A DNA stretch of 64,000 bases from Candidatus Rifleibacterium amylolyticum (GTDB lineage: Bacteria; Muiribacteriota; Ozemobacteria; Ozemobacterales; Ozemobacteraceae), in the NCBI GenBank assembly GCA_009917695.1, contig JAACJG010000001.1, forward strand, positions 393,219 through 457,218, written 5' to 3'. A program made the translations under genes and the position numbers. Under the pieces are notes generated by a model that ran no database searches, was not told the origin of the DNA, and saw only the letters and a list, made by a program, of their open reading frames with translations. Each line of letters begins with the position of its first letter. The stretch's first letter is position 1. Below are positions 25,556-33,837 of this stretch, piece by piece.

Positions 25556-25900
25556 TGTGACACAGTGCAGTGCTTGTAATCGTCATCGTGATGGCATGAT
25601 TTGTGTGTTCACTAAAAGAGAAATCCTGTCCACAGATTACGCCGATTTCACAGATGGTATCTATAGATTGGAGTTCACAGAGGATTCATCGAGAGGCTTG
25701 AGTCGGCATTTTGAGATGGATTCTGCGATTTCGCCTGCCGGCTTCGCGCAGAATGACGCAGTATCCCCAAACTATCTGCTGCGACTCGGCGACTCAGCGT
25801 GAGTTCCTTCTCGTCGGCAAGGCCTGCTTGTCGCGCCGAAGCGTCAGCGTAGGCGGACTGCGTTAAAAATCTGCGGCAATCGGGGTAATCGGCGGATGCC

Positions 25901-25943
25901 TTTCTTTCTTTTTTCTTTCTTTCTTTCTTTTCTGCTTCTTCTC
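25901..25943. repeat. TTTC polypyrimidine microsatellite
   Basis: A run of TTTC units with one longer T-stretch, then CTGCTTCTTCTC, gives about 43 bases with C and T on the plus strand apart from a single G. It lies about 35 bases beyond the rlmE stop. Such a tract is prone to length change by slippage. Confidence 0.8.
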
Positions 25944-25979
25944 TTCGCGCCTCTGCGGCTTTGTGAGAGGTCTCTTCGC

Positions 25980-26606
25980 TCAGGTCTGTGGTTTGCAGGC
26001 GGCGGGGCCTTTGAACTGCTGGGCTACCAGAAAAAGTTCGCGGCTGCGGTTGAGTGAGGCCTTGGGGTTGAACGATTTGGCGAAGCCGAAGAGCTTTTTT
26101 GTTCTCTGGAGAAGAGCCTGATACTCAGCTCCTTCGAAAACTTTGGCAACGAAACTGCCGCCCGGCTTTAACAGCTTTTCGGCGATGTCGAGCGCGAGAT
26201 GAACGAGCATGGCTGAATTCTCGGTGTCGGCGTAGTGTACCCCGGTGGTGTCGGGGGCCATGTCACTCAGGATAATATCGAGCTTGCCGGCGGCGAGTTC
26301 GATGATTTTTGCCTGATTGTCAGCATCGCGAATGTCGCCCTGCAAAATGGTGACTCCGTCGATTGGGCGAACCTCAAGCAGGTCTATCGCAATTATTTTC
26401 GCTTTGCCACCAGCTTTGCGCAGGGCATACTGTGACCAGCTGCCTGGTGCGGCGCCAAGGTCGAGAATTTTGCTGCCGGGTTTTATCAGTTTGTACTTTT
26501 CGTCGATTTCTTCGAGCTTATAGGCTGCGCGCGAACGATAATCTTCGGCCCGCGATTTTTTTAAATACGGGTCGTTGAGTCGATTTTTGAACCAGGCCTT
26601 GGCCAT
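25980..26606 (-). CDS. rlmE: 23S rRNA (uridine-2552 2'-O) methyltransferase RlmE (FtsJ/RrmJ)
   Basis: RlmE transfers a methyl group from S-adenosylmethionine to the 2'-O of U2552 in the ribosomal A-loop. The 208-residue protein has the normal length. The K-D-K-E catalytic set is visible: Lys in RAAYKLEEID near residue 31, Asp in LSDMAPDTTG, Lys in FVAKVFEG and Glu in SRELFLVAQ. The SAM motif is LDLGAAPGSWSQYA (45-60). The stop of the upstream 5'-nucleotidase gene is one base before its ATG, so they form one transcript. Confidence 0.95.
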   Translation of the reverse strand: MAKAWFKNRLNDPYLKKSRAEDYRSRAAYKLEEIDEKYKLIKPGSKILDLGAAPGSWSQYALRKAGGKAKIIAIDLLEVRPIDGVTILQGDIRDADNQAKIIELAAGKLDIILSDMAPDTTGVHYADTENSAMLVHLALDIAEKLLKPGGSFVAKVFEGAEYQALLQRTKKLFGFAKSFNPKASLNRSRELFLVAQQFKGPAACKPQT

Positions 26607-26607
26607 A

Positions 26608-28248
26608 TCAGTCGATGAAGGTCTCGCGCAGTTTTACGTTGAATACTCTCTGTTCCGGCCTTTTGTCGATGAGCTGGAGCTCTTCGATGTGTTTGATCAG
26701 GGCGTCGCGAACCAGTATTGTCGTTTTTCTGCGGTTGGGTAAATCGCGCAGATGGGTGAAACCATCGCCACCAGCTGCGACATAATCATTGAGAGCCACG
26801 GTATATATTTTCTCGGCTTCCAGTTCTTTGCCATCAGCGGTGGTCAGCTGCAAAATACGTTTCATTGGCGGTAGAGTCGGATCGTAGGTGATATTCAGTC
26901 CTGAAGGCAGCAGAATCCCGTGCGGTGGGCCTACTACCAGTTTCAAGCCATCGGCATTGGTGCGGTTTTGTTCTATCGAGGTCTGCTGGTCAGTGCTGTC
27001 AATCTCGCGGAATTCATTTGAATATGATTTTTCGAGCAGGTCACGAATCATAAAACCGTTCATCTCGATAACTTCAAGCACGTTGTCAAATGGCTGTACA
27101 AGAAATACATCTTCTACGGTAATTGGCCCTGCTGCAATGGGTTGTCTGATTCCGCCAAAATTTATAAAGGCAAAGTCGGCGCCGGAATGCTTGCGCATGG
27201 CATCTGCGATCAGCGAACCTTCTGGCGAATCGCCGCCACTCACGCCCCGGGCCAGATGCACTCTGGTTTCGCCGACTACGCGTTCCATTTCGGCTCTAAG
27301 TTCATCGAGATAGGAATTCTCAAGAGCTTTGGTTGCAGGGTGTTCACCGATGGTTGCCTGGTCGAGCAGAACCGATTCGAGCCGTAATACTGGCTCATTT
27401 CGGTCGGTCAGATCAATATGTACTATAGAAGCATTCTCGCAGGAGCTACCGGGGTGGGCCACTGCCGTATTATAAGGTGGAACCCAGGTGAATTCTTTGC
27501 TCAGGCGATGGGTGTGCCCGCCGAGTATCAGGTCGATACCCTCTATTTCCCTGGCGATCTGCAAGTCTCCATCATAACCGAGGTGCGACAGAAGTATGAT
27601 GAAGTCGACACCGGACCTGCGCAGAAGCTTTACCAGATTAGTTACAATCGGTTCCGGCTGGCAGAAAATCAGGTCCTTGACATTTTTTTCAAAGGTTATT
27701 GTCGCGGTTTCGGGAGTATCAACACCGATTATGCCAATTTTGCGGCCCTGGTGAGTATAAATGCGGTACGGCTCAGAAAATTCGGGCAGCATTCCGGTCA
27801 TTTTCTCGAAAACATTGCAGCAGATGACCGGAAATTTCTTGCTCTTAAACTGTTCGACAAGGTTCTGATATGTATAATCGAATTCATGATTGCCCAGAGT
27901 TACAGCCGCGACATTCATGTGATTGAGAAAATCGATCATGACACCGCCTTTGGTGCGATCGACTATGGGCGTACCCTGAAAGAAGTCGCCGCTGTCGAGA
28001 TACATGATGCGGGCATTTTGATGAGCCGGGTTGGCTCGATAGGATTCGATAAGGTTGCGCAAAACGGCGAATCCGCCAATTATGCGTTTTTCACCTTCTT
28101 TTGCGTTGGGGTCGGGGCGGGCGGAAATAGCACCATGTGTGTCACTGGTGTGAAAGATTACAAACTCGGCAGCTCCGGCCGCAATGGCCAGAAAGACAAA
28201 TAACACCAGCAGAGAGAGTTGGTGCAGATATCTGATACTATGATTCAT
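26608..28248 (-). CDS. Secreted 5'-nucleotidase/UDP-sugar hydrolase-type metallophosphoesterase
   Basis: The 546-residue protein has a signal peptide (residues 1-27, ending AIAAGAAEF). An N-terminal metallophosphoesterase domain (27-310) contains HTSDTHG, LDSGDFFQGT, LGNHEFDY, LLSHLGYDGD and GGHTHR, all metal or substrate ligands of the UshA/5'-nucleotidase family. The C-terminal 5'-nucleotidase substrate domain (about 340-510) has FINFGGIRQPI and ALNDYVAAGGDGF. It should release phosphate and nucleosides from nucleotides in the periplasm. It is preceded by a small unknown gene 25 bases upstream and followed directly by rlmE. Confidence 0.92.
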   Translation of the reverse strand: MNHSIRYLHQLSLLVLFVFLAIAAGAAEFVIFHTSDTHGAISARPDPNAKEGEKRIIGGFAVLRNLIESYRANPAHQNARIMYLDSGDFFQGTPIVDRTKGGVMIDFLNHMNVAAVTLGNHEFDYTYQNLVEQFKSKKFPVICCNVFEKMTGMLPEFSEPYRIYTHQGRKIGIIGVDTPETATITFEKNVKDLIFCQPEPIVTNLVKLLRRSGVDFIILLSHLGYDGDLQIAREIEGIDLILGGHTHRLSKEFTWVPPYNTAVAHPGSSCENASIVHIDLTDRNEPVLRLESVLLDQATIGEHPATKALENSYLDELRAEMERVVGETRVHLARGVSGGDSPEGSLIADAMRKHSGADFAFINFGGIRQPIAAGPITVEDVFLVQPFDNVLEVIEMNGFMIRDLLEKSYSNEFREIDSTDQQTSIEQNRTNADGLKLVVGPPHGILLPSGLNITYDPTLPPMKRILQLTTADGKELEAEKIYTVALNDYVAAGGDGFTHLRDLPNRRKTTILVRDALIKHIEELQLIDKRPEQRVFNVKLRETFID

Positions 28249-28273
28249 AGGTTGACTCCCGGCCTGGTAAAAC

Positions 28274-28534
28274 TCAGCTCTCTTCGGTCGGTTCGTGTTC
28301 TTCGACGACGAGCTCGATCATTTTTTTATTGACCGAAATAAAGGGGGCATGCACCGTGACATCACTTCGCAGATCAGTTATTGCGGCATCTGTAATCGGC
28401 AGAAAATCTCGGCTCATGCTTTCAGTATTGAGTATGTCAGAGAGGCGGCTGTTCTGCACCAGATGAAGCATGCCTCTAATTTTGTGCTGTGGCGTGAAGA
28501 CGGTGACATTCAGCTGTTCTTTTTTTGCGCTCAT
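28274..28534 (-). CDS. Small protein, DUF6812-like
   Basis: The 86-residue acidic protein has a core resembling proteins annotated DUF6812: LNVTVFTPQHKIRGMLHL, then RLSDILNT and a later VHAPFISVNKKMIELV strand. No function is known for the family. The predicted fold is all-beta with one helix, and there is no signal or membrane segment. It overlaps the upstream radical SAM fusion gene by 4 bases (ATGA) and lies 25 bases before the 5'-nucleotidase, so it is in the same transcript. My family match is from memory and is only moderate. Confidence 0.7.
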   Translation of the reverse strand: MSAKKEQLNVTVFTPQHKIRGMLHLVQNSRLSDILNTESMSRDFLPITDAAITDLRSDVTVHAPFISVNKKMIELVVEEHEPTEES

Positions 28535-29943
28535 TTAGTAACTCCATTCAGAATTATTTCGGCAAAGCGGCCTTCGGCTTCGGCCAGCACACTGCCTTCA
28601 GGTAATATGACAGAAGCCCGTGCAAAGTGCAGGTTTTTGCGCTGGCCAACAAGGGTCGCAACGAATTTCAGTGGCACTCCTACCGGCGCCGGGCGCAGAA
28701 AACGCACGCGCATATCGGCGGTGACCGCAAGAATTTTCATGTCGGCTCCCATCACAGCATAAGCCATTGACTCGTCGAGCAGAGTGCTGAGCAGTCCGCC
28801 ATGGACAATGCCGGCATAGCCCTGGTAAGACGGGCCTGGTGTCCAGGTGAAGGTACAGGTGTGCCCCTCGACCGACTTCTTGACAGGAATATGCAGGCCG
28901 CTGCTGTTGCGTGGGCCACAGACAAAGCAGTGGTCATTGTCGATCAGGTTCAACCCCGAGAGATTCCGGCGTTCGATAAGCGCCCGGGTGTGGGTGAGTG
29001 CGTCGAGAACCTCTGGCCGGTTGAGTGCGGCGGTCGTAGATAGAGTGCCACGTTCATAGAGATGAATGTTGTGGCTTTCGAGGCGGGCTTTCAGGGTTTC
29101 ATAACAGGGAATTTCAAAATTGGGGTGAGTTGGATCACCGGTGAAGACTGGTACACTGCCGAGGTCGTTGAGTCCACTGGTCGCAAGCTCTGGAAATCGA
29201 TAGAAAAGCCAGGGAGGAATGGATATGTGGTGTACCGGAAAAGCCTTGCGCAGCGCAGTTATAGCCTTTTCGACCGCAGAAAAGGGCAGGGGCGGGCGGG
29301 AGTGCATGGCACAGCCGGGGGTTGGCTGGAAAGGCACCAGCCTGATATCCTGCAGCCATGGGTCGGCGGTACAGAATCGTCCGATTTCTTCGATAAAACT
29401 CAGGCGCTCATCTTCGCTCTCGCCGATGCCGATGACGAAGCCGACTGAATAAGGCATCATCGCAGCATGAGCGGCTTCAATACAGGCTCGTCCGGCGCTT
29501 GGGTTGCGGCCGCGTGACTTTTCGAGCGCCTCTCCGGTTGACGCAAGGGCAGCAGACACGAGATTTATGCGGGCTGAGCAGCCGGCTGCGCTGAATTTTT
29601 CCCAGGTAAATGAATCGAGATAGCCGACTTCGAGAACTGGCAGCAGGTTGGCTTCGAGAGCAACCTGACAGGCGGCCAGCAGATAGTCTGCATAAGATGC
29701 GAAACCGCCCTTGTGCAATGCGATCTGAATGTGCGGAAAATCCTGTGGCAGCTCGCCAGAGATAAAGATTACCTCGGTGGCATTGCGTTTTGCCAGGTCG
29801 GTCACGCGCTCTTTGATCTCGTTGAGCGACAGCAGGTCGTCGTCATCGCGATAAAAGGAGCAATAGCCGCAACTCTGGTGGCAGGTGCGGGTCAGTTCAA
29901 GGTATGAGCTAGATACATAAGAAATTGAGACGCAGTTATTCAT
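28531..29943 (-). CDS. CofG-like radical SAM enzyme fused to a PaaI-type hotdog thioesterase
   Basis: The 470-residue protein has two parts. Residues 1-315 are a radical SAM domain with the cluster motif CHQSCGYC (C-x3-C-x2-C) and motifs of CofG, which with CofH makes the deazaflavin ring of F420: VIFISGELP, GFVIGIGESEDER, LQDIRLVPFQPTPG. Residues 335-470 are a hotdog-fold domain with DHCFVCGPRNSSGLHI, GIVHGGLLSTLLDE and VTADMRVRFLRPAP, as in PaaI/FcoT-like acyl-CoA thioesterases. I know of no standard family with this fusion. The start MNNCVSIS at 29943 lacks a clear Shine-Dalgarno, and an upstream start 14 codons earlier is open. No other F420 genes (cofH, cofC, cofD, cofE) are in the window, so its product is uncertain. 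It is divergent from the Bat operon. Confidence 0.85.
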   Translation of the reverse strand: MNNCVSISYVSSSYLELTRTCHQSCGYCSFYRDDDDLLSLNEIKERVTDLAKRNATEVIFISGELPQDFPHIQIALHKGGFASYADYLLAACQVALEANLLPVLEVGYLDSFTWEKFSAAGCSARINLVSAALASTGEALEKSRGRNPSAGRACIEAAHAAMMPYSVGFVIGIGESEDERLSFIEEIGRFCTADPWLQDIRLVPFQPTPGCAMHSRPPLPFSAVEKAITALRKAFPVHHISIPPWLFYRFPELATSGLNDLGSVPVFTGDPTHPNFEIPCYETLKARLESHNIHLYERGTLSTTAALNRPEVLDALTHTRALIERRNLSGLNLIDNDHCFVCGPRNSSGLHIPVKKSVEGHTCTFTWTPGPSYQGYAGIVHGGLLSTLLDESMAYAVMGADMKILAVTADMRVRFLRPAPVGVPLKFVATLVGQRKNLHFARASVILPEGSVLAEAEGRFAEIILNGVTK

Positions 29944-30062
29944 GTCATACAGAGTAACATATCCGCAAAAAAAATCAATTATCACGAAATCGACGCTGCA
30001 ATTTTTGGGAACTTTTGTTATTCTGCGTGGTCTATAGATATAGAAAACTGGAGGTGAGTGCT

Positions 30063-31028
30063 GTGCGCACTGCGAAACTGCTGATAATTCTTGCTCTGCT
30101 GATGGTTACAGCACTGTCGCAGGGTTATGCCATGTCGATCGAGGCCGAGGTCGACCGCAGCGAAGTCGCATTCGGTGAGACGTTGAGCCTTGTGGTCACG
30201 CTTACGCAGGAGCTCGGGTCGGGGCGCACGCAGACCTTTGGCCTGCCGCGCATCAGCTCGATCCCCGGATTCGATATTGTATCGACGCGGAGCGGTCAGA
30301 GCACCAGCTTCATCAACGGCGTCGGCAGTTCGCGCACGCAGGTGGTTTATGAACTGGTGCCACAGGAGCCTGGCAAATTCACTATCCCGGCGTTCAGCTT
30401 CTCTGATGGCAGTGGCAATACCCATTCTACCAAACCGATCGAGATTACTGTGCTGCCTCCACCGGCACAGAAAGAAGAACCTGAGGATGAACGGCCGGCG
30501 TCCGAGCCTTCGCGCCGAGCCGAAGAAGGCTCAAGTCTCTTTAAGGCAATGCTTGTGCTTGGCCTGCTGCTTGCCGCAATCATTGCACCGGTAATGATAC
30601 TTTCGTCAGTCAGCGGTCGCCGCAGTCCGGCAGCTGCCGGCAGGCGGGAAACAGCAATCGAAGATGCCGAGGTTGTCGAGGCTGTCGCACCTTCGGCGGT
30701 GCCACCGCGCCAGGCCATTGATTTCGCGGCTGAAGTGGCCCGCCTCAAACGCCAGCATCCGGAAGCCGACAAGGCTTTTTATCAGCAATATTTTGAACTG
30801 TTCGGCCGCGCCGCTCTCGCCGGCAGCAACAATTTGAGTGAGAGCATGACTTCAGACGAAATGCTGAAAAAGGCGGCCGAAATGTGCAGCTCAGATATTG
30901 CCCGCCAGGCCTGCCGCCGACTCGCCGGCGACATTGAACTGACCCTTTACGCCAACCGTGCGCCGGCGCGGGCATTTTCCGCCATCGACGCCGACGCAAG
31001 AGATATTATCAACGCTATCATGCAGTGA
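30063..31028 (+). CDS. BatD-like membrane protein, first gene of the Bat operon
   Basis: This 321-residue protein has a signal peptide (residues 1-22). A BatD/oxygen-tolerance type N-terminal domain follows (25-135: VDRSEVAFGETLSLVVTL, then VVYELVPQEPGKFTIPAFSF), as does a membrane segment at about 155-180. The C-terminal part is cytoplasmic and helical (residues 220-320). BatD proteins have more Ig-like repeats, so this is a short form. I choose the GTG at 30063 because GGAGGTGA lies at 30050-30057, five bases before it, and the signal peptide then starts properly. It is followed 13 bases later by the MoxR gene. BatD may help assemble the VWA proteins of the complex. Confidence 0.82.
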   Translation: MRTAKLLIILALLMVTALSQGYAMSIEAEVDRSEVAFGETLSLVVTLTQELGSGRTQTFGLPRISSIPGFDIVSTRSGQSTSFINGVGSSRTQVVYELVPQEPGKFTIPAFSFSDGSGNTHSTKPIEITVLPPPAQKEEPEDERPASEPSRRAEEGSSLFKAMLVLGLLLAAIIAPVMILSSVSGRRSPAAAGRRETAIEDAEVVEAVAPSAVPPRQAIDFAAEVARLKRQHPEADKAFYQQYFELFGRAALAGSNNLSESMTSDEMLKKAAEMCSSDIARQACRRLAGDIELTLYANRAPARAFSAIDADARDIINAIMQ

Positions 31029-31041
31029 ACGGGAGTAGCAA

Positions 31042-32037
31042 ATGAACCAGACGCCAGATATTGAAAAGCGAATCGAAGAAGCAGGCCTGATCATCGAGAG
31101 TATCAAAAATCAGGTCAAGCGCGTGCTCGTCGGCCAGTCAGAATTACTCGACAGCCTCGTGCTGGCCCTGATCTGTGATGGCCACATTTTGCTCGAAGGC
31201 GTGCCCGGTCTCGCCAAAACGCTGGCGATAAAAGCGCTTGCGCGCACAGTTAAGACCGGTTTTTCGCGGGTGCAGTTCACGCCTGATCTTCTGCCGGCGG
31301 ACTTGATCGGCACTCGCATTTTCGACCAGAAAACTTCTGAATTTCATACGCACAAAGGTCCGATTTTCTCGAATTTTGTGCTTGCCGACGAAATCAATCG
31401 TGCTCCTGCCAAGGTTCAGAGCGCATTGCTCGAATCGATGGAAGAGCGACAGATAACCATTGAACACGAAACTTTCAAATTGCAGGAGCCTTTTCTGGTG
31501 CTCGCCACTCAGAACCCGATCGAAACCGAAGGCACTTACACTTTGTCTGAGGCGCAGGTTGACCGTTTTCTGTTCAAGGTCGTCGTCAAGTATCCCTCAT
31601 TCGAAGAAGAGCGCCATATAGTGCGCCGTATGGGGCTTGCCGAAAAGTCTCATCAGATCGAAATCATCGAACCGGTGGTGACGGCCGATCAGATAATCGC
31701 CCTGCGCGGCCTGGCGCGCGAAGTTTATGTCGATGACAAGATCGTCGAATACGTTTTGCGTATTGTCGATGCCAGCCGAAATCCTGAAAAATACGGGCTG
31801 CAGCTTAAAAGCTACATTCGCTTCGGTGCCTCGCCCCGCGCCTCGATTTATTTGACGCGCGCTGCCCGCACCCGCGCCATGGTTCAGGGGCGCAGTTACG
31901 TCAAGCCCGACGACGTCAAGGCGGTTATGCCAGAGATTCTTCGCCACCGCATTATTCCAACCTATGAGGCCGAAGCCGACGACATCGATTCTGACGAAAT
32001 CGTCAGAAGAATCATGGAAGGAGTGGCCGTGCCCTGA
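31042..32037 (+). CDS. MoxR-family AAA+ ATPase
   Basis: The 331-residue protein is a typical MoxR ATPase, a chaperone-like enzyme that acts with VWA-domain proteins to activate or mature partners. Visible motifs are Walker A GVPGLAKT (about 53-60), QFTPDLLPADLIG, Walker B VLADEINRAP, sensor 1 ATQNPIETEGTY and the MoxR hallmark LSEAQVDRFLFK. The C-terminal lid has RFGASPRASIYL. A DUF58 gene follows after 18 bases. Its place between BatD-like and DUF58 genes is the usual one. Confidence 0.96.
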   Translation: MNQTPDIEKRIEEAGLIIESIKNQVKRVLVGQSELLDSLVLALICDGHILLEGVPGLAKTLAIKALARTVKTGFSRVQFTPDLLPADLIGTRIFDQKTSEFHTHKGPIFSNFVLADEINRAPAKVQSALLESMEERQITIEHETFKLQEPFLVLATQNPIETEGTYTLSEAQVDRFLFKVVVKYPSFEEERHIVRRMGLAEKSHQIEIIEPVVTADQIIALRGLAREVYVDDKIVEYVLRIVDASRNPEKYGLQLKSYIRFGASPRASIYLTRAARTRAMVQGRSYVKPDDVKAVMPEILRHRIIPTYEAEADDIDSDEIVRRIMEGVAVP

Positions 32038-32055
32038 GGCATCGCCGATTAAGTC

Positions 32056-32946
32056 ATGCTCCCGAAGGAACTGCTCAAAGAAGTCCGTCGCATAGAGATC
32101 AAGACCAGACATCTGGTCGATTCACTCTACGCTGGCGGCTACCGATCGGTCTTCAAGGGTCGCGGCATCGAGTTCGCCGGTATTCGCGAGTATTATCGCG
32201 GCGATGAATTTCGCTCGATCGACTGGAAAGTCTCGGCCCGCAGCGGCAAACTGCATGTGCGCGAGCACATTGAAGAACGTGAACTCCAGGTCGTGGTGGC
32301 ACTCGACCTTTCGGCCTCGATGGCTTTTGGCTCGGGAAGCCGCGAAAAGCGTGAGAGCGCGGTGGAGTTCGCTGCCGCCATCTGTCTGGCCGCCGAGCGC
32401 AGTAACGACCGCGCCGGCGTCTGTCTGTTCACCGATGAGGTCGAAAAGTTCGTGCACCCGGCCAAGGGCCGCACCCACATTTTAAGACTTATACGGGAAC
32501 TGCTCTATTTTATTCCGCAGCATCGCGGCACCGATCTCAAGGCCCCGCTCGACTATCTCAACATGACACTGAGCCGGCGTTCGGTCGTGTTTCTGGTAAC
32601 TGACGCTCTGCGCATTGGCAGTATTGAACGGGAATTGCGTATTGCCGCAGCCCGTCATGACTTTATTCTTGTGCTGGTGCGTGACCCGCGCGAACGCATG
32701 CTGCCTGATGTTGGACTGGTCGAAATCACCGACCCCGAAACCGGAGAGGAAATGGTGATCGATACCTCAGATCGGGCTGCCATGCAGCGTCTGGTCGAAC
32801 GCCAGGTGGTCTTCGACCAGAATCTTACCAGGGTTTGTCGCAATTTTGGCATGGATATGATTACGCTGACTGCTGGAGAGTCAGTGGTTAAACCGGTCTG
32901 CCAGCTTTTCGCCGAGCGCGAACGGCGCATGACAGGCCATAAATAA
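32056..32946 (+). CDS. DUF58 VWA-type protein
   Basis: The 296-residue cytoplasmic protein has the DUF58 motif (GIEFAGIREYYRGDEFRSID with WKVSAR nearby) at about residues 38-65, followed by a VWA fold whose metal site motif is DLSASM at about residue 93. A later Thr/Asp pair (TDALRIGS) completes the MIDAS-like site. DUF58 proteins are partners of MoxR ATPases. It starts 18 bases after the moxR-type gene and ends 11 bases before the next gene. Confidence 0.93.
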   Translation: MLPKELLKEVRRIEIKTRHLVDSLYAGGYRSVFKGRGIEFAGIREYYRGDEFRSIDWKVSARSGKLHVREHIEERELQVVVALDLSASMAFGSGSREKRESAVEFAAAICLAAERSNDRAGVCLFTDEVEKFVHPAKGRTHILRLIRELLYFIPQHRGTDLKAPLDYLNMTLSRRSVVFLVTDALRIGSIERELRIAAARHDFILVLVRDPRERMLPDVGLVEITDPETGEEMVIDTSDRAAMQRLVERQVVFDQNLTRVCRNFGMDMITLTAGESVVKPVCQLFAERERRMTGHK

Positions 32947-32957
32947 AAGAGGAACCT

Positions 32958-33833
32958 ATGAACAGTTTACGAAGCATCTCACGAAAAATCGACGCCATGC
33001 TGATAATGATCATTGCCGGGTTGGTGCTGTCGCTGGCTCTGGCCTGGAATTACTATCAGTCGCGGCGCATGACCTATGTCGAGAAAGAAACTCTGGCTGC
33101 CAGCCTTCTTGCGCACAGCCTGCCTTCGGAAGCGGCTGCTGTTATGCATGAAATGATTCAACGCCAGCCCGTTTCCGAGCGCAGTCTCAAGCTTCGCCGG
33201 GTTTTGTCTGAAGTCTACATGAATGAGCTCAACGACTTCGAAAAAGCTCTGGCCGAGCTGGTTTTTATCAACAATTTTGCGCCCGGGACAGAGGTCGCAA
33301 GTGGCACTGAAGATGCTATAAGATATTGTCTGAATCGCCTTGGGCGCGTCTATGATGTTGAGCGTCGTCGCCTGCTTGAAGGCGGCGAGAACCCGCTTGA
33401 TAATACCGTGAATGAGGCCAGTGTCGTTCGTTTGGGCAACCGACACGCAATCAGCATTGATCAGGTTCGCCAGAAGCTCTCTGGCATGAAAAAAGAAGAC
33501 CTCACGAAAGAACTGGTCGAGTCTGTCGTCAACGGCATGGCGCAGGAGATGCTGCTTGCTCGCGCCGCCGAACGCGAGAACATCAAAAAGGACTCTGCTT
33601 TCATCGAAACGGTACGGCGTTATGAAAAAAATCTGGCAATCAATCACTATCTTCAGAAAAAGGTGCTCACCGATGACAAGCTCAGTGCAGAAAAGCAGCG
33701 CGAACTGATGACTGCCGAAATCAACCGTCTCGCTCAGCTCGAAGAAATGAAAATCGATACAGACGTCATCGCTCGCGAAATTCTCGGTCAGACCGCTTCG
33801 CCGTCTGCCCCGGCCAACCCGCAGGAGAAATGA
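32958..33833 (+). CDS. Membrane-anchored protein with SurA-N-like helical domain
   Basis: The 291-residue protein has an N-terminal membrane anchor (residues 14-36) and a TPR-like helical part (60-125). Residues 150-265 look like the SurA N-terminal chaperone region: HAISIDQVRQKL, LVESVVNGMAQEMLLARAAERENI and SAFIETVRRYEKNLAINHYLQKKV. The parvulin domain of true PpiC/SurA proteins is missing, as the protein ends soon after. A chaperone-like role in the periplasm for Bat complex proteins is an inference. Gaps to both neighbours are small (11 and 4 bases). The following gene contains an inserted repeat. Confidence 0.75.
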   Translation: MNSLRSISRKIDAMLIMIIAGLVLSLALAWNYYQSRRMTYVEKETLAASLLAHSLPSEAAAVMHEMIQRQPVSERSLKLRRVLSEVYMNELNDFEKALAELVFINNFAPGTEVASGTEDAIRYCLNRLGRVYDVERRRLLEGGENPLDNTVNEASVVRLGNRHAISIDQVRQKLSGMKKEDLTKELVESVVNGMAQEMLLARAAERENIKKDSAFIETVRRYEKNLAINHYLQKKVLTDDKLSAEKQRELMTAEINRLAQLEEMKIDTDVIAREILGQTASPSAPANPQEK

Positions 33834-33837
33834 TTCT

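Larger units (their letters stand above)
25351..25979. other. 629-base intergenic region full of repeat fragments
   Basis: No convincing gene is present. In order it holds the start region of the lipoprotein gene; a short repeat TTACGATTACGAGAACGA on the minus strand (25459-25477), also at 43163-43180; a palindromic-family copy (25486-25555); a degenerate CCACAGATTACGCC repeat (about 25630); an ATTCTGCG/CGCAGAAT hairpin fragment (about 25720-25756); a TTTC microsatellite (25901-25931); and CTCTTCGCGCCTCTGCGG (about 25942), related to 21085-21105. It behaves like a landing site for small repeats. Confidence 0.7.

Noticed and set aside
25551-25802. Possible 83-codon gene in the repeat-rich intergenic region
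   Set aside because: The frame runs through several repeat fragments and a hairpin, has no clear ribosome site, and its translation matches no domain I know.
27418-28203. Plus-strand open frame of about 261 codons
   Set aside because: It is antisense to the metallophosphoesterase domain of the 5'-nucleotidase and has no recognisable domain.
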